A stretch of DNA of 64,000 nt, from the NCBI RefSeq assembly GCF_038002225.1, contig NZ_JBBOCA010000001.1:558001-622000 (forward strand), read 5' to 3'. Below the pieces are notes generated by a model, which saw nothing but the letters and a program-made list of their open reading frames with translations, did not search any database and was not told the origin of the DNA. Below, piece after piece: positions 53,501 to 60,683 of this stretch. Position numbers and translations under genes: made by a program. Position 1 is the first letter of the stretch. Every line of letters starts with the position of its first letter. The stretch is from Paenibacillus sp. FSL R7-0204 (GTDB lineage: Bacteria; Bacillota; Bacilli; Paenibacillales; Paenibacillaceae).

Positions 53501-53540
53501 GAAACGGTACCGTCCTTTAAAAGGACGGCAAAGCCGTTTC
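53501..53540. repeat. Copy 2 of the ACGGCAAAGCC hairpin element
   Basis: An outer stem GAAACGG/CCGTTTC and an inner stem CCGTCCTT/AAGGACGG are joined by the bulges TA and CAAAG. A degraded copy lies at 3893-3930. The surrounding 53443-53750 contains no supported gene. Confidence 0.55.
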
Positions 53541-53750
53541 CACTTGATGGGTGTGCTAGGGGGGGGAGTTGTGTTGTGTAGTGTAGGGGATAAGAGTCGG
53601 GCAATGGCGGCGTGGTGGAGTGGGGACTGACGAGGATTGAAGAAGAGAAGTACTGGTGGCTGATAGTTTGATAGAGGATAAGAACGGGTGCTACCGATGC
53701 TTGTGGAGTAATCTGTGTTTGTGGAATCGGGTGATAGTGCTGTAGAAGCA

Positions 53751-53880
53751 GGTAACAGATGGATTTTATCCACCTACTGATGAGTATTAATGGATTGTGG
53801 GGGAGAGAGTTGGAAAAACAGCACTTAAATTTCCCCAGATCGCCCCATAGCGGCAAAACCAAGAGTAACAGATGCTGTTT
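53751..53880 (+). repeat. Interspersed repeat A, copy 2
   Basis: ACAGATGGATTTTATCCACC, CTACTGATGAG and AAACAGCACTTAAATT correspond to copies at 47751 and 59216. Confidence 0.55.
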
Positions 53881-53951
53881 TTCCACTTGTTGCCGGTCAT
53901 TCCTCAGGAATCAGGAAATTAAGGTGCGTTAATCCAATTGTTTGCCGAAGG

Positions 53952-54635
53952 CTAATTAAAATATTCCAGTACGCCGCGCTTCAAATCATATCGTGCGGTT
54001 CGTTCCTGATTGCTGGTGGGAACCGGTATGAGCCAGCCTTTGTCAACTAGACTGTGCAACGTCCGGATGGCGGTTCTGTAATCGATGGAGAAATGCTGTT
54101 TCACATCCTGCGGGCGGATCGGCCGGGCCAGATGAAGGGTTAGCCGGATCACTTCTTGCTCCAATAGCCGTATACGTGATACCGGGGCTTCGGCAGGCTG
54201 ATATTTGCCCAGAACCATCCGCAGCAATGTCATGCAGAGCTCGGGCCGCTGTTCAACATCATCGTATGCGAAGGAAATCACATGATAGCCCATAGCATAG
54301 AGGAAGGTCTCGCGGTTCAGTTCGCCGCAGTATTTGTTGCGGTCCATATCGCGGACATGCGCTGCATACCCCTTGATCTCTATCAGGAGCTTCACATATC
54401 CGGGCAGCCAAGCAAAGTCAGCGAAATAAGATCGTCCCCGCCAATCCAGGACCTCGTACTCCGGATGAAGCCCGTCAAAATGGCCCCGCAGCGGCCACCA
54501 TACCTTATGCAGGAATAGGCTCTCGGCATGCCGATGCCCCCGTTCCAACCGTGCCCGACGTTCTCCATCAGCTCTGCTGTCCAAGTGTCCGCTGATAAAC
54601 TGGTCATGTGCTTCTTCAAAAGTCATGCTCCTCAT
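53952..54635 (-). CDS. PD-(D/E)XK nuclease-like protein with winged helix
   Basis: A 227-residue protein. Residues 35-135 resemble a Vsr/DUF559-type nuclease core: Glu38, Asp73 (YFADFAW), then Glu86-x-Lys88 (LLIEIKG), and the segment NRETFLYAMGYHVISFAYDDVEQRPELC. Residues 150-227 look like a winged helix (PIRPQDVKQHFSIDYRTAIRTLHSLVDKGWLIPV). It stands alone with no methyltransferase or helicase partner, so it is not an evident restriction system. The start is uncertain between 54635 and 54626. A role in DNA repair or regulation is possible but unproven. Confidence 0.7.
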   Translation of the reverse strand: MRSMTFEEAHDQFISGHLDSRADGERRARLERGHRHAESLFLHKVWWPLRGHFDGLHPEYEVLDWRGRSYFADFAWLPGYVKLLIEIKGYAAHVRDMDRNKYCGELNRETFLYAMGYHVISFAYDDVEQRPELCMTLLRMVLGKYQPAEAPVSRIRLLEQEVIRLTLHLARPIRPQDVKQHFSIDYRTAIRTLHSLVDKGWLIPVPTSNQERTARYDLKRGVLEYFN

Positions 54636-54653
54636 CCTCTCCGGAAAATAGAA

Positions 54654-54691
54654 AACGCCCCGGCTTTCCCATAAAGGGCAACCGGGACGTT
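54654..54691 (-). terminator. Minus-strand terminator before the nuclease gene
   Basis: On the minus strand AACGTCCCGG pairs with CCGGGGCGTT (one mismatch) with an inner GCCCT/GGG stem, followed by TTCTATTTT. It probably ends the aloR-alo transcript. Confidence 0.65.
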
Positions 54692-54866
54692 CTTCGTCTC
54701 GCTGATGTTAAGTATAGGGTAGAGCTTGAATGCAGTGAGAAATGCGGTAGTCGATGGCGTTCCGCATACGGTAAATAAGAAGTGTTCGTGATTGTCTGAC
54801 GACAGTCCAGTAAGACATATAGCTTATGTGCAGACTTTAAGAAATCTTCAAAAACAGTAAGGATAT

Positions 54867-55010
54867 TTAGCTACCGCCAACACCGTGAGACATAGTTTGA
54901 AATGAACTTTGTGTGTCACTGCCTGAAGCAGCCTCAATTATCTCAATAGAAGAAATAATCACAGTAACCATACTACATATAACTAGAAGCTTTAAAAGCC
55001 TTTTGATCAT
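54867..55010 (-). CDS. alo: Alo/Phr-like pre-pro-peptide (quorum-sensing signal)
   Basis: A 47-residue secreted peptide. It starts MIKRLLKLLVICSMVTVIIS, a positively charged start and hydrophobic export core; then a polar part EAASGSDTQSSFQT; and it ends MSHGVGGS. Its ATG lies inside the end of the receptor gene in another frame (overlap 54973-55010), with GAGAGGTG ten bases upstream. This is the standard layout of RRNPP signal genes. The tail SHGVGG matches the SHGxGG form that I recall for the mature Alo13 peptide (SHGRGG) of Paenibacillus polymyxa. Cleavage site and exact mature form are inferred. Confidence 0.85.
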   Translation of the reverse strand: MIKRLLKLLVICSMVTVIISSIEIIEAASGSDTQSSFQTMSHGVGGS

Positions 55011-56367
55011 TTGTATTACGCACCTCTCTAATTAGGAGTTTGTATGTCTCGATTTCATCATCACTTGCTATATGTCTGTATTGTTCAAATAGATCTACGC
55101 AGGTGATGACTACACTCTCGTTGTTAATTTTAGCAGAGGATTCCAAACTTTTTAAGATAAAGATAATACCTTCACTTCGATTATTTTTTACATAATAGGT
55201 GGCCAATTCTGCTAGAAATCGGGCATGCTTGTCTGCCATAACTTGCTGGTTGTATTCCCGGAATTCCGATTTATAAATTCGGTAAGGGATATGCTCAGAG
55301 AAGCGTTCCAGAATATCATCCACATTCCAATCATACCGGTTCGCTGACTTAACAATATGGTACATAGCTGTAAATATCTCGTCTGGCTGCGTAGAGATAT
55401 ACTCCACATAATCAGATAATACCTCTAGCTGTCCATCAAGCAGACGATATAGGAAGATATTTGCCTTCCCCCACTCCCTGAACTGGGCTAATGTCCGAGC
55501 TGCTTCATCATCCTTCTCTTGTATCCAGCTACCATCTATATAGAGAGGGACATGCTCAATCGCAGATTTGTAATCCCCATATTCCATATAAATGCTCGAG
55601 ATTAAAAGCCGGGCATTTAGAATATATAAATACAGCGGCTTTGAAGGCAATTTTTCGTTGTCCGGTTTACGTTTCGAGCGGTGCTGTAGATTGTAACGGA
55701 GGGTAGCGAGATCAAGCATTTTCTCGGCAAGCTCGTTCACTTTAGCCCACTTCTGCAGAGAGTAGTAGACATCCAGCAGGTCTTTCAATCCGTCCAGTTG
55801 ATCCGCCTCATTCAGCCGGTCGATGAAGCACTCGAACAGGATGGCTACCCGCAGATTGCTGCTCTGGTCATCACCGAGGCCAATTCGGAATAACCTGTAT
55901 TGGCATACGGCGAGCCGGTCGGAATTCTGATATTTCTCACTGGTGCTCACATTCTCATACAATAATGCTGCTGCGTTCCACAATCCCTGCTCGAACAGCC
56001 CTTCTGCAACTTCGAATAGCATAGGGGCATAGACCAGATTCTCCAGCAGGTTCCTAACTACCTGTTCGACACAGTCAAGGCGGCCGAGCGCCGCTGAACG
56101 CACAAGAAACGGCCGCAAGCGCCGCCAGGTGGGAGCTGAATGGTGAAAGCATTCGTCCACATATAAGCTATAGAAGTGGTCCTCCGGCAGGCCCATGCCC
56201 CGGGTAATGCGCTCCAGATGATCCATGGCAATCGGCTGACGGTCTTTAACGACACGGCTGAGTGTGCCGGAATTGATTCCTGACGAAATGGCAAACTGAT
56301 TAATGGACAGGCTCTGATTAGACAAATATGCGGTTACCTGATCGCGAATCGTGGTTGTGGACTTCAT
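54973..56367 (-). CDS. aloR: AloR-like XRE-TPR peptide receptor and regulator
   Basis: A 464-residue cytoplasmic regulator. Residues 7-65 are an XRE helix-turn-helix (LSINQFAISSGINSGTLSRVVKDRQPIAMDHLERITRGMG). The remainder is helical and TPR-like (GLFEQGLWNAAALLYENV, LLDVYYSLQKWAKVNELAEKML, YMEYGDYKSAIEHVPLYIDG, YYVKNNRSEGIIFILKSLE). This size and order match RRNPP receptors (Rap, PlcR, NprR, AimR) and in particular the AloR group of Paenibacillus. The downstream, overlapping peptide gene is its expected ligand. AGGTGG precedes the ATG and a perfect sigma-A promoter lies about 50 bp upstream. Confidence 0.9.
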   Translation of the reverse strand: MKSTTTIRDQVTAYLSNQSLSINQFAISSGINSGTLSRVVKDRQPIAMDHLERITRGMGLPEDHFYSLYVDECFHHSAPTWRRLRPFLVRSAALGRLDCVEQVVRNLLENLVYAPMLFEVAEGLFEQGLWNAAALLYENVSTSEKYQNSDRLAVCQYRLFRIGLGDDQSSNLRVAILFECFIDRLNEADQLDGLKDLLDVYYSLQKWAKVNELAEKMLDLATLRYNLQHRSKRKPDNEKLPSKPLYLYILNARLLISSIYMEYGDYKSAIEHVPLYIDGSWIQEKDDEAARTLAQFREWGKANIFLYRLLDGQLEVLSDYVEYISTQPDEIFTAMYHIVKSANRYDWNVDDILERFSEHIPYRIYKSEFREYNQQVMADKHARFLAELATYYVKNNRSEGIIFILKSLESSAKINNESVVITCVDLFEQYRHIASDDEIETYKLLIREVRNTNDQKAFKASSYM

Positions 56368-56420
56368 ACAAACACCACCTGACCTAATCCCAGTAAATAG
56401 ATTTTTAATTCATTGGTGTA

Positions 56421-56449
56421 ATAATATGTGATAATATTCCAACGGTCAA
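56421..56449 (-). promoter_or_regulatory. Promoter of aloR
   Basis: On the minus strand TTGACC (56449-56444) and TATTAT (56426-56421) are 17 bases apart. The start point near 56414 gives a 47-base leader. Confidence 0.8.
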
Positions 56450-56533
56450 TAGAGCGGATTAGTAAATACGGTGAACAAAAGGAAGGGCAGACTGGAACTA
56501 TATCCCTGGCTAAGCTTACCGTGACACATTGAA

Positions 56534-56568
56534 ACGCCCCGGTTCCTTTGCGGGGATAACCGGGGCGT
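56534..56568 (-). terminator. Terminator of the methyltransferase gene
   Basis: ACGCCCCGGTT (56534-56544) and AACCGGGGCGT (56558-56568) pair perfectly; on the minus strand TTTC follows. Confidence 0.8.
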
Positions 56569-56619
56569 GCTTGATTCAGCTTGTTCTATTAGACCGAGCT
56601 AGGGTGCTAACAGAAATGG

Positions 56620-57444
56620 TTATTTCACGGCGATCCGCATCCGGTAGCTAATCTGCACCTGCAAGGTCCGGCCCTGGAAGAATGCCTCTACCTCTGCCGA
56701 GAATTCGGCAATATCCTGCACAAGTGAGGTCGGGCTAAGCTTCAGGAGGGACTGGATGCCGCCCTGGCTGAGGGCCAAGCCGATATAGCGCTGTGCATCG
56801 CATGATTCTGTATTGTGAAAAACAATCTCTCGCGCATACGTAAACCGTCCGCTGGCTTTGATCCGGCCCAGATGTCCTTCTTTATCCCATTTGCTGGCCT
56901 GATCGGTGTCCGGCTGAAGCTCTGTAAGCAAGGCATCTGAAGCTGCAATCAGCCGGTTATACCGGGCTTCGATGGCAGGCTGCAGCACCAGAGGCCAGTC
57001 ACAATCGTAGGCGGCGAAGACGCCGCCGGGCCACAGGCAACGCGAGATCTCCTGAAGGGTGCTGTCCGGGTCCATCCAGTGGAACGACTGCGAGCAGGTG
57101 ATGATGTCCACACTCCCCGTGTCAAAAGGAAGCTGGTTAGAGTAGCCCTGCACAAAACACACGTTATTCGCTCCGCTGCCGAGAAGACGCAGCTTATCCT
57201 GAGCCTTGCTGAGCATATCCGGGTTAGGTTCCACTCCGGTTACTTCATCGGCGGCATCTTTCCATAGAAAGGTGGACAGGCCGGTGCCGCAGCCAATATC
57301 AGCCACATGGGCAGGGCGGCGGCCCAGGTAATTGCTTAGCAATGTAATAACTAGCGGCGGAGCTTCAGGCCGGTAGCGGTCATATTCATCCTGGTACCCC
57401 AGGAAACGGTCGATATTCGCCTTGCTGTTGTCTGAAGGGATAAT
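56620..57444 (-). CDS. Class I SAM-dependent methyltransferase
   Basis: A methyltransferase of about 274 residues (MenG/UbiE-like fold). SAM motif I is VADIGCGTGLSTFLW, followed by GVEPNPDML, SVDIITCSQSFHWMD and LWPGGVFAAYDCDWP. The natural beginning IPSDNSKANIDRFLGYQDEYDRYRPEAPP has no ATG: AGGAGG stands eight bases before ATT 57444. The next canonical start, ATG 57558, lies inside mqnD without a ribosome site and would add 38 unlike, Cys-rich residues. I chose ATT 57444 tentatively. It follows mqnB-mqnD closely and may be cotranscribed; a role in menaquinone methylation is conceivable but unproven. Confidence 0.82.
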   Translation of the reverse strand: MIPSDNSKANIDRFLGYQDEYDRYRPEAPPLVITLLSNYLGRRPAHVADIGCGTGLSTFLWKDAADEVTGVEPNPDMLSKAQDKLRLLGSGANNVCFVQGYSNQLPFDTGSVDIITCSQSFHWMDPDSTLQEISRCLWPGGVFAAYDCDWPLVLQPAIEARYNRLIAASDALLTELQPDTDQASKWDKEGHLGRIKASGRFTYAREIVFHNTESCDAQRYIGLALSQGGIQSLLKLSPTSLVQDIAEFSAEVEAFFQGRTLQVQISYRMRIAVK

Positions 57445-57523
57445 AAGAACAGCCTCCTGTGCAAGAAAAGTGGAGTTGCAGCTTGAACACCGGGGAATCC
57501 ATACCCGTACAACCGTATTCGTG

Positions 57524-58375
57524 CTAACGCAGCAGCGCCGGGTCAACGGCAGGGACAAGCCCTTCCGCAGCGGCCCGTGTCAGCAGTGCAGAGATGGCTG
57601 CATAGCCATCCTCGCCCAGATTCATTGTGAATCCGTTGACATAGAGGTCAATATGGGACTTGGCGACTTCCGGCGAGAGCTCCTGGGCATGGCTCAGCAC
57701 ATACTCCTGGCAGTCCAGGGGATGGTCCCAGGCATACTGGAGTGAGCTGCGAATCCAGCCGGTAATGGCCTCATGGTCCAGATCGCGGCGGGCAATAATC
57801 GCACCGAGCGGAATCGGCAAGCCGGTATCGCTCTCCCACCAGCTGCCGAGGTCAGTCAGCAGGTTGAGATTGTAGGACGGGTAAGTGAAACGGGCTTCGT
57901 GGATAACGAGTCCGGCATCGATCTCTCCCTTCTGCACGGCAGGCATGATCTCGTCGAACGGAAGGACGACGATCTCTGCCGGACCGCCTGGAACCTGCTG
58001 CGCGGCCCACAACCGGAACAGCAGGTAAGCTGTGGAGCGTTCGCTCGGGACGGCAATTCTGCGGCCGGACAGCTCGCGTGGATGCTTGATCGCGCCTGCG
58101 CCTTTGCGGGTTAGTACAAGCGGGCCGCAGCCCCGTCCCAGCGCACCGCCGCAAGGGAGCAGCTTGTACCTGTCCAGCACCCAGGGAAGGGCGGCGTAGG
58201 AGATTTTGAGCACCTCAGGCCCGGCACCGTCTGCAGCAAGCCCGTTCGTAATATCGATATCGGCAAACATTACATCCAGCTTGGGTGCGCCGGGAATCAG
58301 GTCATGCGCCCAGGCATGAAAGACAAAGGTATCGTTCGGACAAGGGGAATAAGCAATATGAAGCTCTTGTGTCAT
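57524..58375 (-). CDS. mqnD: 1,4-dihydroxy-6-naphthoate synthase
   Basis: A 283-residue enzyme of the futalosine pathway, with a periplasmic-binding-protein fold. Family signatures: IAYSPCPNDTFVFHAWAHDLI, DIDITNGLA, KISYAALPWVLDRYKLLPCGGALGRGCGPLVL and the late LPIPLGAIIARRDL. It converts cyclic dehypoxanthine futalosine to 1,4-dihydroxy-6-naphthoate on the way to menaquinone. Its ATG overlaps the mqnB stop (TAATG). Confidence 0.93.
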   Translation of the reverse strand: MTQELHIAYSPCPNDTFVFHAWAHDLIPGAPKLDVMFADIDITNGLAADGAGPEVLKISYAALPWVLDRYKLLPCGGALGRGCGPLVLTRKGAGAIKHPRELSGRRIAVPSERSTAYLLFRLWAAQQVPGGPAEIVVLPFDEIMPAVQKGEIDAGLVIHEARFTYPSYNLNLLTDLGSWWESDTGLPIPLGAIIARRDLDHEAITGWIRSSLQYAWDHPLDCQEYVLSHAQELSPEVAKSHIDLYVNGFTMNLGEDGYAAISALLTRAAAEGLVPAVDPALLR

Positions 58376-59052
58376 TACAGCACCTCCCGTAAAATAGCCG
58401 CCGCCGCTGCCAGCGCGTCCAGGGCTTCATTGATTTTCCACGCGGCCCGGTCGCGCGGGCCGACCGGATTCGAGATCGCGCGCAGCTCCAGCGCCGCGAT
58501 CCCCAGCGCTTGGGCGGCCACGGCAACCCCGTGGCCTTCCATCGCCTCCGCCGCCGCCTCCGGGTGGCGTGCGGCCAGAGCCGCGGCCGTCCCGGCGGTG
58601 CCGGTCGCGGTCGATACGGTAAGCACAGTCCCTGTGCTTACCGTGAGGCCGGCCGCTGCCAGCGCGGCCGCAAGGGCCTGCACCGCAGCGCCCGGTGCAG
58701 GCACGGACACGCTGCCGAAGCCCAGCTCGGCAGCGCTGCGGAAGCCCTCCGGCGTCTCTGCGCCGAGGGCCGCGTCCCGCATCTCGCTGGCGACGACCAG
58801 CGAGCCTACGGGTGCCCGGCCCGGAAAGCCGCCGCCGATCCCGGCGCTGACGACGCAGCCGTACGGGCCGGCTGCCAGAGCGGCGGCGGTGCCCGCCGCT
58901 GCCGCTGCGGTGCCGGCGCCCGCCGCGATGACGTCGAAGCGGCGGCTGCCGTGCAGGCCGCGCAGGACCGCCTCGCGCTCAGCCGCGACTGCCGTCACGA
59001 TCAGCACGCGCGGCGCGTCGGCCCCGGAATGATGATGATCCTTCGATTCCAT
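58375..59052 (-). CDS. mqnB: Futalosine hydrolase
   Basis: A 225-residue nucleosidase-family enzyme that removes hypoxanthine from futalosine. Motifs: VLIVTAVAAEREAVLRGL, CVVSAGIGGGFPGRAPVGSLVVAS, and the catalytic region EAMEGHGVAVAAQALGIAALELRAISNPVGPRDRAAW. ATG 59052 has AAAGGAGG eight bases upstream; a longer frame lacks one. The gene is extremely GC- and Ala-rich compared with its neighbours (runs such as GTAAAAAGTAAALAAG). It pairs with mqnD; mqnA, mqnC and mqnE are not in the window. Confidence 0.9.
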   Translation of the reverse strand: MESKDHHHSGADAPRVLIVTAVAAEREAVLRGLHGSRRFDVIAAGAGTAAAAAGTAAALAAGPYGCVVSAGIGGGFPGRAPVGSLVVASEMRDAALGAETPEGFRSAAELGFGSVSVPAPGAAVQALAAALAAAGLTVSTGTVLTVSTATGTAGTAAALAARHPEAAAEAMEGHGVAVAAQALGIAALELRAISNPVGPRDRAAWKINEALDALAAAAAILREVL

Positions 59053-59215
59053 AATCAGCCTCCTTTTGTAGCTTTGGTATAAGTTAGGACAAGATTCATT
59101 TGAAGTATTAGGAATAACCAATAAGTTGCTTCTTATAAAATCCGTTTGCTCCGGTGTATACTCACCTTTTGAAAGTCTACGCCGTTTTGAAGAACAGGTC
59201 AAATATGCAGGGCGG

Positions 59216-59365
59216 GAGATAGATGGATTTTGTCCACCTGCTGAGGAACGAATAGACCCTGCTAAAACAGCAGATGGATAAATGGAACTTAATTAAGGAG
59301 GATTCACCCAAAGCGGCGGCAGTTACCTCTATTAGATGTTGATTTGCAGTTGCTTAAGTACAATT
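59216..59365 (+). repeat. Interspersed repeat A, copy 3
   Basis: AGATGGATTTTGTCCACCTG, AAACAGCAGATGGATAAATG and TTAGATGTTGATTTGCAGTT match copies at 47751 and 53751. The rest of the 59053-59524 gap shows no supported gene. Confidence 0.6.
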
Positions 59366-59524
59366 TACGAAAATAGAAAAATTAAGATACAGTTTTCCAC
59401 TGGATTGCTGCGGGAGTTGGAGGAACTGATTGTTGTGCGGGTTGGGGGAGTATTACCGCAGGAGTTAGAGTATATGTCGCAGAAATCGGGGTGAGCAGAA
59501 TGAAAATAAATTCACCTCACACAC

Positions 59525-59553
59525 TTGACAGACTGCTCCCCATAACGTATAGT
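59525..59553 (+). promoter_or_regulatory. Promoter of mhqR-like gene
   Basis: A perfect TTGACA, 17 bases, then TATAGT. The MarR operator begins at the next base, so bound repressor would block the start site. Confidence 0.88.
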
Positions 59554-59571
59554 TATCTTAACTTAAAGATA
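59554..59571. promoter_or_regulatory. MhqR-type operator, site 1
   Basis: TATCTTAA-CT-TAAAGATA is an inverted repeat matching at seven of eight positions. It is the same motif as at 60186-60203. Confidence 0.8.
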
Positions 59572-59613
59572 ATTAATTTAAAGACAAACACAGCCGGACA
59601 GGAGGTGCAGCGA

Positions 59614-60087
59614 ATGAGCAGCAAGAATAAGACGGCAGGAACAGAAGCAGACACTACGCAGGAACAAGAGCAGGCAGCATCGCTTAAATTGTTCGTCGTT
59701 CTATCGAAGGCGTACAAGAGCCTGATGGATCAGGCGGTGAAGGATATGAAGAGTCACGGGCTGGCATCGGCGGAGTTCATGGTGCTGGAGGTGCTGTATC
59801 ATAGAAATCGGATTCCACTTCAGCAGATTGGCGAGAAGATCCTGGTTACCAGCGGAAGCATCACCTACAATATCGACAAGCTGGAGAAGCGGGGGCTGTT
59901 GAAGCGCGTTCCTTGTGAGGATGACCGCCGTGTTACGTATGCCGAGATTACAGAGGCGGGGCGTGAGCTGTTCGATAATATTTTTCCGCAGCATATTAAT
60001 TCTATTCATAACCTGATGAGCGGACTGGATAGCGAAGAGAAGGCTCAGGCGACACTGCTGCTGAAGAAGCTGGGCAAGGGCGTATAG
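59614..60087 (+). CDS. mhqR: MarR-family regulator (MhqR-like)
   Basis: A 157-residue winged-helix repressor: MVLEVLYHRNRIPLQQIGEKILVTSGSITYNIDKLEKRGLLKRVPCEDDRRVTYAEITEAGRELF contains the MarR recognition helix and wing. ATG 59614 has GGAGGTG six bases upstream; earlier in-frame ATGs fall in the promoter. In Bacillus subtilis MhqR represses dioxygenase, DoxX and hydrolase genes that detoxify quinones, and the same kinds of genes follow here. Two copies of one palindrome, before this gene and before the next, indicate autorepression and control of the cluster. Confidence 0.88.
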   Translation: MSSKNKTAGTEADTTQEQEQAASLKLFVVLSKAYKSLMDQAVKDMKSHGLASAEFMVLEVLYHRNRIPLQQIGEKILVTSGSITYNIDKLEKRGLLKRVPCEDDRRVTYAEITEAGRELFDNIFPQHINSIHNLMSGLDSEEKAQATLLLKKLGKGV

Positions 60088-60185
60088 AAGTCAGTCTGTA
60101 GCAGCCCAGCTGCGGTAAGGTTGTCTGCTTGTTATCGAGCTGAACTAAGGGAGAGAATAATAACTCAGCAAATTTTTTTAGCTAA

Positions 60186-60203
60186 TATCTTAACATTAAG
60201 ATA
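60186..60203. promoter_or_regulatory. MhqR-type operator, site 2
   Basis: TATCTTAA-CA-TTAAGATA is a perfect 8+8 inverted repeat, 32 bp before the doxX ATG. Confidence 0.82.
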
Positions 60204-60234
60204 ATTAAAACCAAGAGAATGGAGAGTGTTTAAA

Positions 60235-60636
60235 ATGGTTAGTGTAGGTTTATTGTTGATGAGATTGGTGATTGGTGTAGCGTTTATCGGGCATGGTGCA
60301 CAGAAGCTGTTCGGCTGGTTCGGCGGATATGGGCCTAAGGGAACAGGCGGCTGGATGGAGTCAATTGGTATCAAGCCGGGCGTGCGTATGGCGGTGCTGG
60401 CAGGTCTGATGGAGCTGTTCGGTGGCCTGCTGTTCACTCTGGGTCTGCTGACTCCGGTGGCTGCGGTATTGATTGCGGCAACGATGCTCGGTGCCATTGT
60501 GAAGGTGCATGCTCCTAACGGATTCTGGTCGACGGCAAACGGAATTGAGTTTCCGTTAACGGTGCTGGTGGTCGCTGTAGGTATAGCGCTGACAGGCGCG
60601 GGTTCGATTTCACTGGACGCAATATTCTTCAACTAA
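60235..60636 (+). CDS. mhqP: DoxX-family membrane protein (MhqP-like)
   Basis: A 133-residue membrane protein with four helices and the DoxX signature LLLMRLVIGVAFIGHGAQKLFGWFGGYGPKGTGGWMESIG. DoxX proteins are linked to thiol and electrophile stress in the membrane. ATG 60235 is preceded by GGAG at ten bases; a GTG at 60226 is too close to that site. First gene of the operon under operator site 2. Confidence 0.9.
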   Translation: MVSVGLLLMRLVIGVAFIGHGAQKLFGWFGGYGPKGTGGWMESIGIKPGVRMAVLAGLMELFGGLLFTLGLLTPVAAVLIAATMLGAIVKVHAPNGFWSTANGIEFPLTVLVVAVGIALTGAGSISLDAIFFN

Positions 60637-60683
60637 AATAAAAATAAGCGCATCACCATCATAACTAACAGGAGGGTTCACTC

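Noticed and set aside
53501..53540. Possible second cyclic-di-GMP aptamer because of GGACGGCAAAGCC
   Set aside because: It lacks the GAAA loop, the GGCCTAA segment and the receptor helix, and the sequence forms a simple bulged hairpin instead.
58304..59032. 242-codon plus-strand Ala/Arg-rich ORF
   Set aside because: Shadow of mqnB, whose extreme GC content suppresses stop codons on the other strand.
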